Assembly: GCF_004005475.1 (NCBI RefSeq)
Contig: NZ_RZTZ01000010.1
Location: 62,001 to 126,000, forward strand
DNA length: 64,000 bases
Direction: 5' to 3'
DNA from: Niallia taxi
Lineage (GTDB): Bacteria; Bacillota; Bacilli; Bacillales; Cytobacillaceae
Each line of letters opens with the position of its first letter. Position 1 is the stretch's first letter. Positions 45,989 to 54,809 of the stretch are shown in pieces. Position numbers and translations under genes: made by a program. Below the pieces are notes generated by a model. That model saw only the letters and a program-made list of their open reading frames with translations. It had not been told where the DNA came from and made no database searches.

Positions 45989-46936
45989 TTATCTATTTAA
46001 TTTAGGTTCCATAAAGTCACTCAAACCTTTTCTGTCAGGGAGTCCATCATTGTCACCTGGAGCCATTACTGCAAGAGCGCCGATTGCTGTTCCTCTTCTG
46101 ACCGCTTCCTCCAGCGGTAACTCCTCCAACAATGCACTGGTCACACCAACAGCAAACCCATCTCCAGCACCAACTGTGTCAATGACTTTGTGAACCTTAA
46201 AACCTTCTGTATAGAATTTCTTATCCTCAGAACTAGTATAAGCCCCTTTTGGTCCAAGCTTAATGATTACGGTTTTTACACCAGCATCATGATAAAATTG
46301 AGCAATTCCTTCAGGAGTTTCTCTGCCCGTAAGCAGCCTTCCCTCTTCCATGCCAGGAAAGACAATATCAGCTAAAAAGGCAATGTCATTGATAACTGCC
46401 GCCATCTCTTTTTTATCTGGCCAGAGAGCAGGTCTAATATTAGGATCAAATGAAATCGATACCCCTTGCGCTTTCGCCTTACGCGCCAATTCATAAACCA
46501 TTTCCCTGCAGCTCGTTGATAATGCTGGAGGAATGCCTGTCAAATGGAGATGCTGAAAGTCTGTAAGAGACAATGAACTTATTGATTGAATATCCATTGT
46601 AGAAGCAGCAGAATTTTTTCTTAAAGCAAACACTTCTGGATCTCCGGCGGAAACCTTTTGCTTCCATTGCATTCCTGTAGCGTGCTTATCGTCAAAGGTA
46701 ACAAAACTCGTATCAATATCATTATTCTTCAGGAAGCTTTGAATACTTTTGCCGAAGGGATCATTCCCAAGCTTCGTAATATATGTGACATTATGGCCTA
46801 AACGAGCCATCCCGATTGAAAAGTTCACTTCTGCTCCTGCCACAAACCGAGCAAACCTATCTGCCTCTTCCAAAAGCCCTTCAGACTCTGCCGCAAATAG
46901 GGCCATCGGTTCTCCCACAGTAACTATTCTGCTCAT
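45989..46936 (-). CDS. kdgK: 2-keto-3-deoxygluconate kinase (PfkB family)
   Basis: 315 residues. MSRIVTVGEPMALFAAESEG at the N-terminus, the PfkB substrate motif GAEVNFSIGMARLGHNVTYI, and the C-terminal signature DTVGAGDGFAVGVTSALLEE with the catalytic aspartate. It phosphorylates 2-keto-3-deoxygluconate to KDPG in pectin/glucuronate breakdown. The start is ATG 46936; an upstream TTG in frame is attached to the ribosome site itself. It follows kdgT in the same operon; the KDPG aldolase gene that often accompanies it is not in this cluster. Confidence 0.88.
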   Translation of the reverse strand: MSRIVTVGEPMALFAAESEGLLEEADRFARFVAGAEVNFSIGMARLGHNVTYITKLGNDPFGKSIQSFLKNNDIDTSFVTFDDKHATGMQWKQKVSAGDPEVFALRKNSAASTMDIQSISSLSLTDFQHLHLTGIPPALSTSCREMVYELARKAKAQGVSISFDPNIRPALWPDKKEMAAVINDIAFLADIVFPGMEEGRLLTGRETPEGIAQFYHDAGVKTVIIKLGPKGAYTSSEDKKFYTEGFKVHKVIDTVGAGDGFAVGVTSALLEELPLEEAVRRGTAIGALAVMAPGDNDGLPDRKGLSDFMEPKLNR

Positions 46937-46980
46937 ACTAACAATCAACTCCTTCTATTAATATAGGAAGAATCTGCTCT

Positions 46981-47970
46981 TTAAAGCGCACGAGTATTTA
47001 CGCCACTTCCACTATTCGTGTTGTTCTTTTTTTGCATATATTTATACCAAAAGGCAGTTAATATCGGAACTAAAATGGAGGTTACAATGACAGATGCTGC
47101 TACCAATGCTGTTGCAGACTGGGCAATTGGCATAAACTCCGGCTTCATACTTGCAATAATCATTGGATTGGCAACAGCAGCGCCAGCAGTACTTGAAGCA
47201 GCAATCCCCGCTGTTCCGTTTCCTCCCCCAATAAACTTGTCTGCAAGCATTAATGGAATACCTGTAACAATAATAACGATAATGCCTAGCAAGACACCGG
47301 CAAAGCCTGTTTTCACAATTACGCCGAGATCAATCGTATTTCCTAAAGCAAATCCGAAGAATGGAATCATTGTATGTGTAGCCTTGCTGAAAAAACTTCT
47401 AAAATCAGAATCAAGATTTCCTAAAATAAAACCGATTAAAAATGGAAGCACTGCCCCAACAAATGCCTGCGGTTCAAACGCAATCCCAGTTGAACCAAGA
47501 ATAAGCATTGTCACAAGCGGACCTGACTCAAGCGACATCAATACAAATGCACCGGCTTCCTCCTTTGTTCCATATTGCTGCATCATGGACGCATACAAAC
47601 CACCGTTCGTCATATCCATCGCCGCAACAAGTGTCAAAATCGAAAATCCGGCGAAAAAGCCTGTCTGTACCCCACCCTCTGGCAAAAACGCTCCTGCCAC
47701 AAGAGCAACAATCCACGCAACCACAATCTTTGTCACCAGCAGCGTTCCCGATTTTCGCAAAACAACTCCTGTCGATTTCAAATTAATTCCTGCACCCATG
47801 CAGAAGAACCAGACAGCAAGAATCGGGATTGTACCTGTCATCAGCCCATTCGTAAATGACCCGAAATACTCGCCAGATTTTGGTGCGAACGTATGAATAA
47901 TAGCTCCTACAAACAGCGGAACCAGCATAAGGCCTCCTGGTATTCGCTCAATCGACTTCATGATTTTCAT
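46981..47970 (-). CDS. kdgT: 2-keto-3-deoxygluconate permease
   Basis: 329 residues, about ten spans, KdgT family: [20 protein letters not shown] at the N-terminus, [20 protein letters not shown] and [20 protein letters not shown] inside. A proton-coupled uptake system for 2-keto-3-deoxygluconate. It is the first full gene of the kdgT-kdgK operon. Its start codon overlaps the stop of a possible 53-codon leader ORF. Confidence 0.92.
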   Translation of the reverse strand: MKIMKSIERIPGGLMLVPLFVGAIIHTFAPKSGEYFGSFTNGLMTGTIPILAVWFFCMGAGINLKSTGVVLRKSGTLLVTKIVVAWIVALVAGAFLPEGGVQTGFFAGFSILTLVAAMDMTNGGLYASMMQQYGTKEEAGAFVLMSLESGPLVTMLILGSTGIAFEPQAFVGAVLPFLIGFILGNLDSDFRSFFSKATHTMIPFFGFALGNTIDLGVIVKTGFAGVLLGIIVIIVTGIPLMLADKFIGGGNGTAGIAASSTAGAAVANPMIIASMKPEFMPIAQSATALVAASVIVTSILVPILTAFWYKYMQKKNNTNSGSGVNTRAL

Positions 47971-48128
47971 ATTAGCATCCTTACCTTCCTATTTAGGTAA
48001 TTTAAGCAATTGAAAAAGACGCTGCATCTGATATGTAGTAATTGAATTATGCCGCGTGTTAAAGACTTGCCCTTCAACACATCATCCAGTTCTTCATGCT
48101 CTTGTAAACAACTTAAACGATCACTCAT
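47967..48128 (-). CDS. Possible 53-residue leader ORF coupled to kdgT
   Basis: It starts [20 protein letters not shown] at ATG 48128 and its TGA overlaps the kdgT start (ATATGAAAA). Its own start overlaps the end of a shorter ORF (48129-48212 region) in ATGAGTGA. It has no strong ribosome site of its own, so it would depend on coupling. No family recognised; may be a chance frame. Confidence 0.3.
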   Translation of the reverse strand: MSDRLSCLQEHEELDDVLKGKSLTRGIIQLLHIRCSVFFNCLNYLNRKVRMLI

Positions 48129-48214
48129 AGAAAAAACTTGCCCTAGTCATGCTGGCGTTCACTAATCCAACTAAGAATACGCTTACATATTTTCGAAAAA
48201 CGAAAAGCAAATAA
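48125..48214 (-). CDS. Possible 29-residue first leader ORF of the kdgT transcript
   Basis: A strong AAAGGAGG ribosome site about 48213-48220 is followed by TTG and an open frame ending in FRKYVSVFLVGLVNASMTRA-type sequence and a TGA within ATGAGTGA. Apart from kdgT's own, this is the only strong ribosome site in the 290-base leader. It is a candidate, not proven. Confidence 0.3.
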
Positions 48215-48238
48215 CCTCCTTTCAACAATCTCATTAAC

Positions 48239-48264
48239 GTTCCACATCGTGGTACGTTGTTCCA
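48239..48264 (-). promoter_or_regulatory. Operator candidate for the IclR-type regulator
   Basis: GTTCCAC-ATC-GTGGTAC is a 17-bp palindrome with one mismatched pair, followed by GTTGTTCCA. It lies at and just after the predicted transcription start of the kdg operon, where binding would block transcription. Confidence 0.55.
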
Positions 48265-48271
48265 TAAAATA

Positions 48272-48300
48272 ATTATACCGCTTACATTTTTATAATTCAA
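48272..48300 (-). promoter_or_regulatory. Sigma-A promoter of the kdgT-kdgK operon with overlapping cre
   Basis: On the minus strand TTGAAT (48300-48295), a 17-base spacer and TATAAT (48277-48272). The 14 bases TGTAAGCGGTATAA (48286-48273) match the cre consensus at all but one place and overlap the -10 box, predicting repression by CcpA. Confidence 0.8.
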
Positions 48301-48757
48301 TAATTTGGCAAAAGAAAAGGATATTTCGACAGAAAAAAACAATATCTGTTTGAGAAGATATTGTTTTCTCCTATTATTATGTAAACCATTATTCTATAAA
48401 CTAAGAAGCTAACATCTAGCCTTTAAACCTGGATGCCTAGTTTAAAAGTCTGCTGTATTTTTAATAGTCTCTTCACATAGACACCAGCCTAAAATACAGC
48501 ATATAATTTTGCAGCGTTACGTGATATTGCGCTTTGAATCAAATTACCTGGAGTATTTACGATTGTTTTGTAGTTGTAACAGTTAATGTGGATATTCACT
48601 GAATAATTAGGAGTTTAATCAATAGTTATCAACATTATGAGGTTTTTTAATAACAAGTGTTAATACTTTCAGGTTTTATCCACAAGGTCTTTCCGTATAA
48701 ACAAAATTCAAGGTTTACAGAAAGCGATTTATTGTCTATTCATAGCTATCATTAAAA
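48301..48757. other. Gene-free stretch with a cluster of DnaA-box-like sites
   Basis: AT-rich. TGTGGATAT (48587-48595), TTATCAACA (48626-48634) and the perfect TTATCCACA (48676-48684) are DnaA-box-like. GCTGTATTTT and AAAATACAGC form an inverted repeat near 48450-48505. No ORF with a ribosome site was seen. There is no dnaA or dnaN nearby, so it is not oriC. Confidence 0.4.
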
Positions 48758-48758
48758 C

Positions 48759-48797
48759 AAAAAATTCTGGATTTCTTTAGGGAAATCCAGAATTTTT
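48759..48797. terminator. Terminator of rlmCD
   Basis: AAAAATTCTGGATTTC and GAAATCCAGAATTTTT pair perfectly around a short loop, usable from both sides. Confidence 0.85.
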
Positions 48798-48810
48798 CTA
48801 AGAGCTGATA

Positions 48811-50181
48811 TCACACTGATAATACTAACTGGGCCACAGCCTCTACATGCATTGTCTGCGGGAACATATCCACAGGCTGTACTTCAAGTGTTTTATAGCC
48901 TCCGTCTTCAAGAACGCGCAGGTCTCTTGCTAATGTTGCTGGGTTGCAGGAAACATATACGACTTTTTTTGGCTTCATGGCAATGATTGTTTGTAATAGG
49001 GCTTCATCACAGCCTTTTCTTGGCGGATCAACGACTAGAACGTCTGCTGTGTTTCCTTCTTTATACCAGTTGGGGATAACTTCTTCTGCTTTGCCGACAG
49101 CAAAATCCACATTGTGGATATCATTTAGGAGTGCATTTTTGCCAGCGTCTTCGATTGCTTGTGGAACAATTTCTACTCCAAACACCTTTTTTGCTTTTTT
49201 CGCGAGGAACAGAGAAATCGTGCCGATACCGCAATAAGCATCAATAACGTTTTCTTCGCCTTGCAAATTAGCATACTCAAGTGCTTTATCATATAAAACC
49301 TTTGTCTGTTCTGGATTTACTTGATAGAAGGAGCGGGCTGAAATAGCGAACTTTACATCTCCAATATAATCGGTAATTGTTTCTTGTCCCCATAACACAT
49401 TTGTTATGTCACCCATAATGACATTTGTTTTTTTGTTATTCACATTGTGGATAATTGATTTCAAACCGGAAATCTCTGCTGCAATTTCATCCACAACTTT
49501 ATTTTTGTTCGTAATCTCGTTTGTTCTCGTAATAAGCACAATCATCATTTCACCTGTAACTAAACCACGGCGAACCATGATATGACGAAGCTCGCCTTTA
49601 TGTCGCTCCTCATTGTATGCCTTTACTCCGTACTTTTGACAAATCTCTTTTACTTTTCTTACGACATCATCATTTTCTTCTTGTTGTATAAGGCAGGCTT
49701 CCATATTAATAATTTGGTGGCTGCGCTGTTGATAGAAACCGCCTATCAGACCGCCCTCCTGCTCGCCAATTGGCACCTGTGCCTTGTTACGATAGCGCCA
49801 TGGCTCATTCATTCCGATTGTCGGGTGAACTACAGCATCAATTTTTCCGATTCTTTCAAGGACATCCTGAACATGCTTATGCTTCACAAGAAGCTGACCT
49901 TCATAGTTAAGATGCTGAAGCTGACAGCCTCCGCATTCTTTATAAATTGGACATGGTGCTTCCACTCGATAAGGGCTTTTTTCCTGCAATTCAAGCAAAC
50001 GGCCAAACCCAAAATTTTTATTAGTTTTCACCACTTTAACCTTCGCTTTTTCCCCTGGAAGTCCATTGGGGATAAACAGTGGATAACCTTCAACCTTCGC
50101 TACGCCAGAACCTTCATGTGTCAAATCTTCAAATACTATATCTAATATATCGTTCTTTTGAACGGGCAATGTTCTGCTCAT
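48811..50181 (-). CDS. rlmCD: 23S rRNA (uracil-5-)-methyltransferase, RlmCD/RlmD type
   Basis: 456 residues. A TRAM domain at 1-65, an iron-sulfur cysteine cluster ([12 protein letters not shown]77, C83, C86), SAM-binding stretches [20 protein letters not shown], and the catalytic cysteine in [15 protein letters not shown]. It makes 5-methyluridine in 23S rRNA. B. subtilis has one enzyme (YefA) that modifies both sites, and the neighbouring dgkB matches the yefA locus. It starts 180 bases after dgkB. Confidence 0.92.
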   Translation of the reverse strand: MSRTLPVQKNDILDIVFEDLTHEGSGVAKVEGYPLFIPNGLPGEKAKVKVVKTNKNFGFGRLLELQEKSPYRVEAPCPIYKECGGCQLQHLNYEGQLLVKHKHVQDVLERIGKIDAVVHPTIGMNEPWRYRNKAQVPIGEQEGGLIGGFYQQRSHQIINMEACLIQQEENDDVVRKVKEICQKYGVKAYNEERHKGELRHIMVRRGLVTGEMMIVLITRTNEITNKNKVVDEIAAEISGLKSIIHNVNNKKTNVIMGDITNVLWGQETITDYIGDVKFAISARSFYQVNPEQTKVLYDKALEYANLQGEENVIDAYCGIGTISLFLAKKAKKVFGVEIVPQAIEDAGKNALLNDIHNVDFAVGKAEEVIPNWYKEGNTADVLVVDPPRKGCDEALLQTIIAMKPKKVVYVSCNPATLARDLRVLEDGGYKTLEVQPVDMFPQTMHVEAVAQLVLSV

Positions 50182-50334
50182 TGTCTACTTCCTTTGCTAC
50201 ATGTTATCTATTTTTGAAAAGTATACCGAACAAAATTGTATCATACTTTTCCTGTTATCTATAATCCTTGTTGGTTTTTTAAAGTTTGAAAACAATGGAA
50301 ATAAGGGGCTTTTATGGGGATTTGGAGTGGTGGA

Positions 50335-50358
50335 TAGAGTGAGTCCGCACTCACTCTA
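50335..50358. terminator. Perfect hairpin after dgkB
   Basis: TAGAGTGAGT-CCGC-ACTCACTCTA, a 10-bp perfect stem six bases after the dgkB stop. There is no clear U-tract, so it may be a stabilising or weak terminating structure. Confidence 0.5.
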
Positions 50359-50363
50359 TATCT

Positions 50364-51302
50364 TTACTCTGCTGTTAGTGTCTCTTCTTTAGGGCGATCT
50401 TCGTCGCGGATTTGGTCAATCGGAACAAACACCTCAAAATGTCTGTATAAATTAACAAATTCTGCTGGAAGCACCCCACCGAATTCACCATCAAGGTTCA
50501 GCTGTACCTTCTCTTCTGATGTTATCTTAATACGGTTTGCACTTACATAAATAACATTCGGGTCATTAATATGCTCACCGCGAAGCGCCAATGTGGCAAT
50601 ACGGATAAAGTCTGCTAGGTTGGCTTTTTTTAGGATAAGCAAGGAAAATAGACCGTCATTGATCGAAGCACCTGGCGCAAGCTTTTCAAATCCTCCGACA
50701 GAGTTTGTCAGACCAATTAAAAACAGCATGACTTCCCCTTCGAATAGCTTTCCGTCATATTCTATCTTTACTTTAGTAGCTTTAATAAAAGGCAGCTTTT
50801 CCATACCTTTCAAATAATACGCAAGCTGTCCAAGCATTGTTTTCAACTTGCTCGGCACTTCATACGAAAGCTCCGTCAAATTGCCTCCGCCGCCAATATT
50901 GATAAAGTATTTGTCTTCATTTATCCGTCCAATATCGACAGGGATTGTGTCGCCTTTAGCAATTATATCCGCGGCAGCTTCAATGTCTCGCGGGATGTGC
51001 AAGGCTCTTGCAAAGTCATTAGTTGTACCAACTGGGATAATTCCAAGCTTCGGCCGGTAGTCCTGTTCTGCTAGTCCATTAACTACTTCATTAATTGTGC
51101 CGTCTCCGCCAGCTGCAACAACAAGATCATATCTTCTTTCAATTGCAATCCTCGCAGCCTTTGTGGCATCCTCTGGACCCGTCGTAGCATGACAGGATGT
51201 TTCATACCCAGCATTCTCAAGTTTTTTCAGCACCTCCGGCAAATGCTTTTTAAAAGCTTCCCGGCCTGATGTTGGATTATATATAATTCTTGCCCTTTTC
51301 AT
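50364..51302 (-). CDS. dgkB: Diacylglycerol kinase DgkB
   Basis: 312 residues. MKRARIIYNPTSGREAFKKH is almost the B. subtilis DgkB start. The nucleotide motif AAGGDGTINEVVNGLAEQD and the downstream IPVGTTNDFARAL are typical of DAGK_cat lipid kinases. It recycles diacylglycerol released from lipoteichoic acid synthesis into phosphatidic acid. The third in-frame ATG (51302) is chosen because it matches the family; ATGs at 51311 and 51308 are alternatives. It was once next to gatB, as I recall for B. subtilis; here a 6-kb module lies between. Confidence 0.93.
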   Translation of the reverse strand: MKRARIIYNPTSGREAFKKHLPEVLKKLENAGYETSCHATTGPEDATKAARIAIERRYDLVVAAGGDGTINEVVNGLAEQDYRPKLGIIPVGTTNDFARALHIPRDIEAAADIIAKGDTIPVDIGRINEDKYFINIGGGGNLTELSYEVPSKLKTMLGQLAYYLKGMEKLPFIKATKVKIEYDGKLFEGEVMLFLIGLTNSVGGFEKLAPGASINDGLFSLLILKKANLADFIRIATLALRGEHINDPNVIYVSANRIKITSEEKVQLNLDGEFGGVLPAEFVNLYRHFEVFVPIDQIRDEDRPKEETLTAE

Positions 51303-51506
51303 ACCCATCATCCTATTTCATAATTTCATGGCTTGTTTTCTATCATCTAACATCATATACGAAAACTACTTCTTTAGGCAATATTTAGTATACTGCCAAC
51401 TGCTCTGTAAAAAAATTTAGAATTCTGCTATCAATTATACCCAAATAACTAATATCCCAACCCCACTAGACATCCTATAGAAATTAAACAAACGTTTGAT
51501 TAAAAC

Positions 51507-52442
51507 TTACTTTTTATCGTTCAGCTGTAACAGCGCACTATTAAAAACATAGATATGATGGTCGGCTTTTCCCTTTTTATAATTGCCATTATAAGTAGTA
51601 TCGTCTTCTGTTGATTCATACTCATCAGTGTCTTCCGCTTCCTTCACAAAGCTCCAATTCTGATTCTCTCCATTTTCCACCTGAGTATTCTCCACAGAAA
51701 CCATTACATTGTTCGTCTCTTGTATATCTATATCAAGCTCACCGGCACCAGACACTTTCCAATCGCTTTTCAATCCGCGTGGATTAATGGATAGATTGCT
51801 ATTAAGATTAATAATTTCTAATTGAACATCTGTAGGTACAAGCAAGGTAGCATCCATATTGGAATAATCAGAGTAGAACGTCGATGTTTGATACGGTCGC
51901 TCTTTCACCCTTATATACAGTGTATCTCCTTTATGTGAAGTGGTGACATAATCCTCCAGTTTAGCTATTTTTTCTAATGAACTATCCTGTCTGTATGTAC
52001 CAAACAAGGAGACGTTTCTTTCATTCGTACCATCTACTTTAAGTTGCCCTATTCCGTCTCCCTCCACAACAACTCTATTGATATCATTGCTGATATTCTG
52101 TTCATATGCAGGAAGGTCCAGCGTTCTTTCTTCCTTCTTAATTTCATCCTGAATCAAGTCAATGAAGCCTGACGTCTGAAGAAACACCATTAAAATTCCG
52201 GCTGTACCCAATATGCCGACGATAAGAATACTAAATATGTCAAAATTCAGATAAGGTTTCTCCTGCTTGCTTAGAAATAGATACAGCAGTATTTCTAAAC
52301 CAAGCACTACAAGAATAACTGGCCACCAAAGCTTTAAAGCAGTTGTAATATCCCACTCTAAGATTTGCGATAGTAACAGGAATACACCAAGAAGCAATAG
52401 TGATAATCCCATCGAAAATGTTCCTACTCTCCAAGTCCTCAT
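51507..52442 (-). CDS. LiaF-like membrane protein with cytosol-facing or extracellular adhesin-like beta domain
   Basis: 311 residues. Three hydrophobic spans in the first 90 residues (MGLSLLLLGVFLLLSQI, LWWPVILVVLGLEILLYLFL, IFSILIVGILGTAGILMVFL) resemble the DUF5668/LiaF_TM segment. The remaining part is beta-rich and of DUF4097 style (INRVVVEGDGIGQLKVDGTN, LEIINLNSNLSINPRGLKSD). LiaF-type proteins sense cell envelope stress. It is the last gene of the sigma-factor operon, which fits an envelope-stress role. No characterised orthologue recognised. Confidence 0.65.
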   Translation of the reverse strand: MRTWRVGTFSMGLSLLLLGVFLLLSQILEWDITTALKLWWPVILVVLGLEILLYLFLSKQEKPYLNFDIFSILIVGILGTAGILMVFLQTSGFIDLIQDEIKKEERTLDLPAYEQNISNDINRVVVEGDGIGQLKVDGTNERNVSLFGTYRQDSSLEKIAKLEDYVTTSHKGDTLYIRVKERPYQTSTFYSDYSNMDATLLVPTDVQLEIINLNSNLSINPRGLKSDWKVSGAGELDIDIQETNNVMVSVENTQVENGENQNWSFVKEAEDTDEYESTEDDTTYNGNYKKGKADHHIYVFNSALLQLNDKK

Positions 52443-52475
52443 TCCGTATTTCTCCTCCCTTAATTAAGTTAGATC

Positions 52476-53567
52476 TTACTGTCTATTATCTGTCTTTATC
52501 TTATTCTTATTGCCAGCAAGCACTCGCAAACCGCCGAAAATAAGGACGATGCAGACAACACCTGTTTGGAAGTAATGATAGAACAAAAATTGCAAGTCAA
52601 TGCCAAGTAACAGCTGCAGTCTTGTTGAAAAGACTGGAAGCAGGATATTGACTGTCATATAGTAGAAGCCTACAAGGAGAAGGCCAATTCCGACCCATTT
52701 TTGATAGTTTGTTAAATAAGCTATCACTGGTGTATCTTCCAGCTCTGCTTCGCCTATTCTCGAAGCTTTCTGAAGTCCATCGAAAAAGCTGTAAAACCAA
52801 ATTATCGGTATTAAAAACAAGAAAATACCTAAGTAAAGCTCATTAATTAAGAAGATTGCAAATAGGAAGGCAGCCATTAATTGCAGACCTCTTTGCTGCA
52901 AGCCTAAGTATAAATGGCCTGCCCCTGGAAAAATGGAAAGGAATGTGGCAATGATTTTGCTTTTTTTCCCGTCTTCTCGATTTTGTTCAAAGTCTTGGAA
53001 TATGGTCTGGTCAACAAGCTCCTCGCCATTCTGCTTTTTAACAAACTGCTGCATAACATCAAAAAATCCATATACCCAAATAACCGGAAGGATAGCCAGA
53101 AACAGCAGGAACTCTCCTGCTCCAGTTAGGAATGACACAAATAAAACCATGATAATTAACCCCAAGAAAGTGGATAACAGTGTTATACCGCGGTACATCA
53201 AGCCTAATTGTATATGTCCTAAACCAGGAATAAAGGATAGGACTATTGTATAGAAGCGCTGTGATTCAATTGTATTTACAAGCACTGTTTTGTCTTCCTG
53301 ACCACCTGGCAGTACTTGTCTTTTAAAATACCTGCTTGTGGTTATAAAAGTATCCAGAATGCTGATGCAATAAATTAGTAGCCCTATAAAAACAAGCACG
53401 ATAACAATTTCATCCATATATCCTGCCATGCTTAGCAGCAATATGGAAAATACAGCAAGTCCGAACACGGCAGCACCGTATAAAGAGCCTCTTATCCGCT
53501 TACCGATATAAAATAATCCACCTCCTGGAAAGAAAGCTAAAATAAATGCGACGATCGGGTTTTTCAT
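52476..53567 (-). CDS. Multispan membrane protein with three PGxGHxxLGxxxRG repeats
   Basis: 363 residues, about ten spans. Three internal repeats begin LAFFPGGGLFYIGKRIRGS, LSFIPGLGHIQLGLMYRGI and LSIFPGAGHLYLGLQQRGL, each followed by two spans. The repeat resembles the TM2-type hairpin family, so the protein looks like a triplicated TM2-like unit. Its start overlaps the anti-sigma gene by 4 bases. Function unknown; likely a partner in signal sensing or a membrane effector of the sigma factor. Confidence 0.65.
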   Translation of the reverse strand: MKNPIVAFILAFFPGGGLFYIGKRIRGSLYGAAVFGLAVFSILLLSMAGYMDEIVIVLVFIGLLIYCISILDTFITTSRYFKRQVLPGGQEDKTVLVNTIESQRFYTIVLSFIPGLGHIQLGLMYRGITLLSTFLGLIIMVLFVSFLTGAGEFLLFLAILPVIWVYGFFDVMQQFVKKQNGEELVDQTIFQDFEQNREDGKKSKIIATFLSIFPGAGHLYLGLQQRGLQLMAAFLFAIFLINELYLGIFLFLIPIIWFYSFFDGLQKASRIGEAELEDTPVIAYLTNYQKWVGIGLLLVGFYYMTVNILLPVFSTRLQLLLGIDLQFLFYHYFQTGVVCIVLIFGGLRVLAGNKNKIKTDNRQ

Positions 53568-54046
53568 TTTTTCTTTTCCTCCTTCGTACTTCCATCAAAT
53601 GTATCGAGCCAAGAAAATGTCTTGTTAACAAAGCCTACTTTTACTTCTTCCTGTTTCATTGGCATTTCCGCCTTTTGGATGCTTTCCGTATGTTTGATAA
53701 TCGATTGGAAAACACCAGTCGACATCAAAACCAGCGTTATGCTGGCAGCAAGTGCGTAGTGAAAGACAGAGGATTGGTAAAATGATTTTTTCTTTTTCGG
53801 TTGTAAAACAGGAATATCTGCTGCTTCTTCCTTTTCTTCTGAAATCTTCAGCATGATTTGATCTGTAAATGCTGCCACATCTGATATGGACGGAAGCTCA
53901 GCTTCTTCTACTTCAACTGCTTGAACGTATAAATCAAGGCACTGATCACACCCATAAAGATGGTCTTCCATTTGTGTTCGTTTGCCTTCATCAAGCTCGT
54001 CCTTTGCGTATTCTAGCCATTGTTCAAAAGAATAGTGCTGTATCAC
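53564..54046 (-). CDS. Zinc-finger (zf-HC2) anti-sigma factor
   Basis: 160 residues. The N-terminal HYSFEQWLEYAKDEL followed by MEDHLYGCDQCLDLYVQA is the zinc-binding H-x3-C-x2-C anti-sigma helix; one span (YALAASITLVLMSTGVF) near residue 115 and a short external tail follow. It should hold the sigma factor at the membrane until a signal is received. GTG 54046 (GAAGGAGGAGGATTTTTT before it) overlaps the sigma stop as GTGA; the open frame up to 54082 lies inside the sigma gene. Confidence 0.85.
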   Translation of the reverse strand: MIQHYSFEQWLEYAKDELDEGKRTQMEDHLYGCDQCLDLYVQAVEVEEAELPSISDVAAFTDQIMLKISEEKEEAADIPVLQPKKKKSFYQSSVFHYALAASITLVLMSTGVFQSIIKHTESIQKAEMPMKQEEVKVGFVNKTFSWLDTFDGSTKEEKKK

Positions 54047-54612
54047 AAAAAATCCTCCTCCTTCCAATGCTTCTTCAACCAAATCCTTGCGCGGTACAGT
54101 TTTGTTTCAATTGTCTTAACTTGAACATTTTGCTCTTCAGCCAATTGCTGGTAGCTCTTCTCTGCAATATAGTAACCGTATATAACATCGCGATAGTTGT
54201 CAGGAATATCATTAAGCTTTTCCCTTAACAGCTTGCGCTGCTGCCTTATTAAGACCTCTGCCACTACATTGTCCTTTTTCCCTGTATCAAGCTCAATCTG
54301 TTCTGTGATGTCTTCTTTCCTTCTTTGCTGTTTTCGCTTAACATCAATCGAATGATTGACTGCTATTCTCGTTATCCAAGTTTTAAACCCTTGGTTTTCA
54401 TATTTGGGGAGAGAGTAATAAATTTTGAGGAACACTTCTTGTGCAGCATCTTCCGCTTCCTTTTGATCCTTAAGAACGCTGTAAATGGTACGAAATATAT
54501 CCTGGCGATATTTCTCAACTAGCAACCGAAATGCATCATCATCTCCAAGCTTGACTAGTTCAATCAATTCTTGATCTGCTATTATTCTCTCCCCCCTTCT
54601 AAACAACTTCAT
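54043..54612 (-). CDS. ECF-type RNA polymerase sigma factor
   Basis: Up to 189 residues. Region 2 (DAFRLLVEKYRQDIFRTIYS, AEDAAQEVFLKIYYSLPKYE, TWITRIAVNHSIDVKRKQQR) and region 4 (LNDIPDNYRDVIYGYYIAEK, SYQQLAEEQNVQVKTIETKL) are intact. It is the first gene of a four-gene operon with its anti-sigma factor. The start is doubtful: ATG 54612 has no ribosome site, while AGGGGGGAG at 54589-54597 fits an ATA at 54582, which would begin the protein at ADQELIELVKLGD as in relatives. A CGTCTA at 54622-54617 (minus) may be its ECF -10 box. Confidence 0.88.
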   Translation of the reverse strand: MKLFRRGERIIADQELIELVKLGDDDAFRLLVEKYRQDIFRTIYSVLKDQKEAEDAAQEVFLKIYYSLPKYENQGFKTWITRIAVNHSIDVKRKQQRRKEDITEQIELDTGKKDNVVAEVLIRQQRKLLREKLNDIPDNYRDVIYGYYIAEKSYQQLAEEQNVQVKTIETKLYRARIWLKKHWKEEDFL

Positions 54613-54743
54613 ATAATAGACGTTATTAAATACTCAACCCCTACACCAATGTTTTATTTTTTTCAAATAATATTATGTTACTGAAATAAACACTTTTTTA
54701 TAGTACCATTTTTCGCTGCTGTTATTAGAAGTTTTTTTAACAA

Positions 54744-54771
54744 TGAAACTATTATGGATAGTGTTCGTATA
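54744..54771 (+). promoter_or_regulatory. ECF (sigma-W type) promoter of the 54810 gene
   Basis: TGAAAC (54744-54749), a 16-base spacer, CGTATA (54766-54771). This is the textbook SigW/SigX/SigM-class promoter, 39 bases before the start codon of a gene divergent from an ECF sigma operon. Confidence 0.85.
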
Positions 54772-54809
54772 TTGATGGAGGCATTATTAAAAAGGAGGTT
54801 TTTTATTTA

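Noticed and set aside
47018-47896. A 292-codon open frame on the plus strand antisense to kdgT
   Set aside because: It is the complement of a certain membrane protein gene, has no ribosome site and a composition (Pro/Thr/Ile rich) typical of such shadows.
48587-48684. Chromosome origin
   Set aside because: Only three boxes and no dnaA, dnaN, rpmH or gidB genes near.
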